Positions 9,088-12,263 of a stretch of DNA of 12,263 bases are shown here, one piece after another (position 1 is the first letter of the stretch; the number at the start of each line of letters is the position of its first letter). Made by a program: the position numbers and the translations under genes. The stretch is taken from the NCBI GenBank assembly GCA_004151065.3, contig NWUY0303915436.1, positions 1 through 12,263 of the forward strand, read 5' to 3'. The notes below the pieces were generated by a model that was not told the origin of the DNA, ran no database searches, and worked only from the letters and a program-made list of their open reading frames with translations. This DNA comes from Larix sibirica. Lineage: Eukaryota > Streptophyta > Pinopsida > Pinales > Pinaceae.

Positions 9088-9315
9088 ACGACATCAATGG
9101 CGTGATTGAGATCCCTAGGGATGACCACTACAAGCTAAGGTCATATTTTTAACCTTATTTTTGTATGTAATTCTTTGATTCCTAATTACCTACCAAATTT
9201 TAGCGCATCGACAATGCGATTGAGAACCGTTGGGATGAACTCTACAACAAAAGGTCATATTTTTTACCTTATTTTTGTATGTAATTTTTTTATGCCCATT
9301 TACATACACAAATTT
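9088..9315. repeat. Two-copy 114-bp tandem repeat
   Basis: Copy 1 is about 9088-9201 and copy 2 about 9202-9315. The word GATTGAG falls at 9104 and 9218, and GTATGTAA at 9163 and 9277, both exactly 114 apart. Both copies contain AAGGTCATATTTTT, ACCTTATTTTTGTATG and a CAAATTT end. The copies differ at many positions, so the duplication is old. The core AAGGT...ACCTT is itself a small inverted repeat in each copy. Confidence 0.8.
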
Positions 9316-9351
9316 AGCTTTTTTATAGTATTTTTGTAATCCAATTGTCGA

Positions 9352-9399
9352 CCATATTTTCATATAAATTTCTCTATTTACTTTTTATATGAAAAATGG
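9352..9399. repeat. Inverted repeat, about 16-bp stem
   Basis: The left arm CCATATTTTCATATAAA (9352-9368) pairs with the right arm TTTATATGAAAAATGG (9384-9399) around a 15-base loop. The inner 12 bp (TTTTCATATAAA) are perfect and only a one-base bulge interrupts the rest. It sits just after the 114-bp repeat. It may be a small foldback or an AT-rich chance structure; nothing identifies it as a terminator. Confidence 0.6.
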
Positions 9400-9724
9400 A
9401 ATAAAAAAATTATTAAAAAAAACAAAGTTGTTAGTATTATTTTGGTTCTAAATTTGGATGAAAATGTGATTTAAGGTCGAAAGAAAGAAGATTTAAATAT
9501 TGATGAAATTTAAGTCAAAATGTAGTTTCCATAGGGAAACCACAAGTGGTAAACCACAAGAATGGACACCATGGAGAAATAACCAACATTTATTAAAGAT
9601 CATGACACCAAGATTTATGTGGTAAAATGCCCAAAGATGAAAACATCCACAAAGCAACATAAAAGTAGCATTACTACTCAAGAAAAGAACGGGTACATCC
9701 AATACATCACTTGACTCTTTGTCA

Positions 9725-9964
9725 TGTTAGACAAATGGCCCTTGATGAGCTTCAAATAGAGATCATGGAACACTAAGGTGATAAGACACAAATCAAGTGT
9801 TGTGAATACTTTGAATATGAGGATCTCTAGATAATGTCTGCACAAGATATATGGGGATTGTCTAATTACTCAAGTACAAAAGAACACTAAATAAACATAC
9901 GTGATTGTAGTACATTATATCAAATCGGTCCTAAACAACCTCTTTAATGTCTTATATCCTAGAA
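9725..9964 (-). mobile_element. Candidate 3' LTR of the copia element
   Basis: On the minus strand, downstream of the copia RNase H stop, a purine tract AAAGGGGAA is followed by TTCTAGGATATAAG, closely like the common copia arrangement GGGGGAGATTGTTAGG with TGTTAG decayed to TTCTAG. About 240 bases later the sequence reads GTCTAACA, whose CTAACA is the inverted match of TGTTAG. Those two ends define a short LTR. The 5' LTR is not in the window, so the ends cannot be verified by comparison. Confidence 0.4.
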
Positions 9965-9977
9965 TTCCCCTTTAAGG
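9965..9977 (-). other. Candidate polypurine tract
   Basis: The minus strand has TTAAAGGGGAA next to the candidate LTR start. Polypurine tracts prime plus-strand DNA synthesis and sit immediately 5' of the 3' LTR. The position after the RNase H stop at 10048 is as expected for a copia element. Confidence 0.4.
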
Positions 9978-10047
9978 ACAACTTGAAATGGAACAAAGGG
10001 TTTACAAAATGGCCTAGGAGAAGGAAGAGACACTATGCCTATCCCGA

Positions 10048-10295
10048 CTAAATGGAAACTTCCTTCAAACCTACCATATCTTGAAGAAGAAGAAACTTGG
10101 CTTTTGTCAAGGGCTTTGTCAAGATGTCAACAACTTTAATTGTGCAGAAAAAGTCAAGTCAACACCTTGATCATGAATAAGTTGTTGAATGAAATGCATG
10201 TGTATCTTAGTGTGCTTAGTGTGTGGATGTTAAACTAGATGTTGTGCATTTTGTATGGCACTCTGACTATCACGACAAATAGTGGTTGGGTGCAT
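10048..10295 (-). pseudogene. Ty1/copia RNase H C-terminal remnant
   Basis: The minus-strand translation runs PTTICRDSQSAIQNAQHLV, then HPHTKHTKIHMHFIQQLIHD and GVDLTF, ending in a decayed ADIFTK-type motif and MVGLKEVSI before TAG at 10048. These match the last part of copia pol, where RNase H carries CDNQSAI and the HxRTKHIDxxxHFIR signature. The usual CDN is CRD here, and at least three internal stops (TAG, TGA) are present. Copia homology ends near 10295; beyond that the sequence is unrelated AT-rich DNA. This is an inactive 3' fragment of an element whose upstream part was lost. Confidence 0.88.
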
Positions 10296-10529
10296 ATTTT
10301 CTTGGATATGTTGTTTTCTTTATAGGTATAGGTGTATTTATCAATTTTGGGTGGTTTCATCACATTGTTTTATACTCATTGTAATCTAATTTTGTATGGC
10401 ACTCTGACTATCACAACAAATAGTGGTTGGATGCATATTTTCTTGGATATATTGTTTTCTTTATAGGTATAGGTGTATTTATCGATTTTGGGTGGTTTCA
10501 TCACATTGTTTTATACTCATTGTCATCTA
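10248..10529. repeat. 141-bp tandem duplication across a copia junction
   Basis: Copy 1 is 10248-10388 and copy 2 is 10389-10529, with period exactly 141. I count five differences (three G to A, one A to G, one A to C on the plus strand), about 96% identity. Each copy starts within the copia RNase H (the SQSAIQN segment on the minus strand) and continues into the non-copia flank. The duplication is therefore later than the loss of the rest of the copia element, and younger than the 114-bp repeat at 9088. Confidence 0.92.
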
Positions 10530-10838
10530 AAATCGCTTAACAAATTAAAGTTAACTAATCTTACAAGATGCTTATATATTTTATCGTAAACTATTTTGAT
10601 TAATATATGAAAAGGAAGTACAACTCTACAATTTTTTTTAATTTTCTCTATTAAAAATTTCCAAAATAAATTTTAATATAAAAAACAAATGAAAATGATG
10701 TATTTCCCAATTCTAAAAATAAATAAATTACTATAAACCAAACTTTGCAATTCTTACTTTTTGAAGTTGACTTAAAAACATAGACAAACAATAATACTAG
10801 TTTTTCTATATTAAAAACCAACCTCTTAACCTTTTTTA

Positions 10839-10910
10839 AGTATTGAAAACATAATCATGTTTTATATATATTTTAGTATTGAAAACATATTCATGTTATA
10901 TATATATATA
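10839..10910. repeat. 36-bp tandem duplication
   Basis: AGTATTGAAAACATA is followed by ATCATGTT and TATATATA in copy 1 (10839-10874), and the same order recurs in copy 2 (10875-10910). The period is 36 (TATTGAAAAC at 10841 and 10877). The second copy runs into an expanded TA tract. Confidence 0.8.
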
Positions 10911-10916
10911 TATATG
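10896..10916. repeat. (TA)n microsatellite
   Basis: About ten TA units lie at the end of the second 36-bp copy. The first copy has only a short TA run, so the tract probably lengthened after the duplication. Confidence 0.85.
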
Positions 10917-11240
10917 GTTTTCAACTCTTCATAAATGTTTGTGTGATGTCCTTGGCTTGTTTGAGATGGGTAACATGGCATGGCGTGGAAGGGAAGAATT
11001 CAGTGTCATGTCTATGAAAGTGGCATGTGCAATATATTGACGTTGTTTTACGTTTTTGGATGCGTTGTAAAAGCAAGTGAACCCAAAACACAAATAGACA
11101 ACGAGACTCAACTCAAATTGTCAAAAGACTTTGCTTTCATGTGTCTTTTATAATAATTCTTTATTCGAATATGCATCAAAGTGTATACTTTTCTTATAAT
11201 AGAGTTATGTTTAAATTTATTTTCCCTTTTAATTTATTTT

Positions 11241-11330
11241 TATATTCTTTATATTTTGTATTATAAATTTCTTTTTTCCTCTGTTTTCATATTCTTGTCA
11301 TTTTGCATTATAAATTTGTATTATAAATTG
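11241..11330. repeat. Degenerate AT-rich 47-bp repeat
   Basis: The phrase ATTCTTNNNATTTTGYATTATAAATTT occurs at about 11244-11270 and again at about 11291-11317 (period 47). A third partial TTGTATTATAAATTG follows at 11316-11330. The tract is AT-rich, so some of the resemblance may be compositional. Confidence 0.5.
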
Positions 11331-11470
11331 TTTGCATATTGGTCAACATAATAATATAAAAATATATACTACCATAAAGTTTAAATTTCAACACTTGTTT
11401 ATAGTTTAAGTGTTTGATTCACAAAATTTAAAGCAAAGGATATCCAAAAGCTTCTATTAATATACACTTG

Positions 11471-11490
11471 AATAAAGAGGAATAAAGAGG
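11471..11490. repeat. Two-copy 10-bp tandem repeat
   Basis: AATAAAGAGG is repeated twice with no spacer. It is a minor slippage product with no inferred function. Confidence 0.85.
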
Positions 11491-11951
11491 GTTAGACAAT
11501 TAAATTACTTTGCAAAACATATAGAAAGCAAAGCTTTAAAGAAAATCGTGATTGTTATGAGCTCCATATGTTCCATGGAATTCTTTATTTTCCATTTCCA
11601 CATTGGTAAGCACTTGGTGTACTATTTATTCTTCCTTGAGATCCCCGCGTCCTGATTTAAAAGACTAAGCTGCAAACTGAGTTTCCATGCTCAAATTAGT
11701 GTGCGATTGATAAAGTTGGATATATTATTCATGTAGATTTGTTTTTGTTTTGGGTTGAAGGAGGGTTTTCATGACAATAACATGTTTAATGTTATGCATA
11801 TCTTTTTGGATGCACATTTGATTGTTAGCTAAAAATATTGAGGTCTTGTTGTTTTTGAAAAGGTCTTCATGTGTCTCCTTAAAACTTTATGAGTTTTATG
11901 GATATCACATATGGGACGACAACAACTAGGGTGAAGGTTTTTATGCGGTCC

Positions 11952-12006
11952 TGTTGTATGCACAACAGATCCCATCTTAAACATAAGATAGGAGCCTATT
12001 TTATTT
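11952..12006 (+). repeat. Element terminus with two hairpins, copy 2
   Basis: Hairpin 1 is TGTTGT/ACAACA with loop ATGC (11952-11967). Hairpin 2 is TCCCATCTTA/TAAGATAGGA with loop AACA (11970-11993), with one C.A mismatch in ten pairs. GAT joins the start of hairpin 2, and GCC then ATTTTATTT follow, as in copy 1. Confidence 0.75.
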
Positions 12007-12263
12007 CTTATTTGTTTGGATTTCTATTTTTTGTATTGCATCATTGACTTGATCATTTTCCTAGATCTTTGGTATTATTTGGATTGTTTTAATTTTTACT
12101 GATCTCTAGTTTATATTTGCTTTTTGACTCATTTGAGTTGGTTCCATGATCTTGGTGGTTAACTTGCCATGTTATCCTTCACATTCCCCACTTAGATTTG
12201 GTCTTCGTTGCATAAACTGATTATTCGAAATGATGGCTGGTTATTACCTTCATTCTGGGATTT
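11952..12263 (+). mobile_element. Terminus of a second element of the nested-element family, partial
   Basis: Homology to the terminus at 4231 starts here at the TG of TGTTGTATGCACAACA and runs about 55 bases, in the opposite orientation. Downstream (12007-12263) is T-rich non-coding DNA that no longer aligns by eye with 3245-4175, so either the copies are very divergent or the LTR interior evolves fast. No CCGCAATCCG repeats and no ORF lie in the visible part. The element continues off the right edge. The flank immediately before it is GGTCC, and the other copy is preceded by CCCCT. Confidence 0.55.

Larger units (their letters stand above)
10530..11951. other. AT-rich non-coding stretch
   Basis: I see no gene here. 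The one open frame of about 60 codons (10929-11111, minus) has no family motif. The stretch contains several short tandem repeats listed separately and otherwise low-complexity AT-rich DNA. Confidence 0.6.

Noticed and set aside
9493-9702. 69-codon minus-strand open frame
   Set aside because: It is hydrophobic with no motif and lies just past the candidate copia LTR end. It is probably a chance open frame.

Overview
The window looks like intergenic DNA from a large, repeat-rich plant nuclear genome. It is AT-rich and carries decayed Ty3/gypsy and Ty1/copia retrotransposons with plant-type protein motifs. No intact host gene, rRNA, tRNA or CRISPR array was seen. The long introduced ORF and the degree of decay would suit a gymnosperm-like genome, but that is an impression and not something the sequence proves.

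Layout from left to right. (1) 1-4231, minus strand: the 5' part of an LTR-type element. Its terminus is at 4231 (TGTTGC...). A probable LTR/leader with CpG-containing CCGCAATCCG-like repeats occupies about 3250-4231. A long broken ORF (3223 to beyond base 1) ends in a coiled coil and resembles no named retroelement domain. (2) 4232-7413, minus strand: a Ty3/gypsy element with gag, protease, reverse transcriptase, RNase H and the N-terminal part of integrase in canonical order. It is full of stops and indels, and all four active-site aspartates that I can align in protease and RT are replaced. The first element begins exactly where the integrase homology stops, so it appears to be nested in the gypsy element, in the same orientation. 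(3) about 7414-8300: probable leader/LTR remnant of the gypsy element, with a TATA-like site. (4) 8240-9087: unassigned. (5) 9088-9315: a two-copy 114-bp tandem repeat, followed by a long hairpin. (6) 9725-10295, minus strand: the 3' end of a Ty1/copia element (RNase H C-terminus, polypurine tract and a candidate short 3' LTR). (7) 10248-10529: a 141-bp tandem duplication that copies the broken edge of the copia RNase H. (8) 10530-11951: AT-rich DNA with microsatellite and short duplications. (9) 11952-12263, plus strand: the terminus of a second, divergent element of the same family as (1), in opposite orientation and running off the window.

The most interesting signal is the shared terminus of elements (1) and (9). 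About 56 bases are recognisably homologous (42 of 56 aligned positions by eye). They fold into two consecutive hairpins, and three stem pairs have changed on both sides so that pairing is kept. This suggests a conserved structured LTR end on an element family that carries a large uncharacterised ORF.
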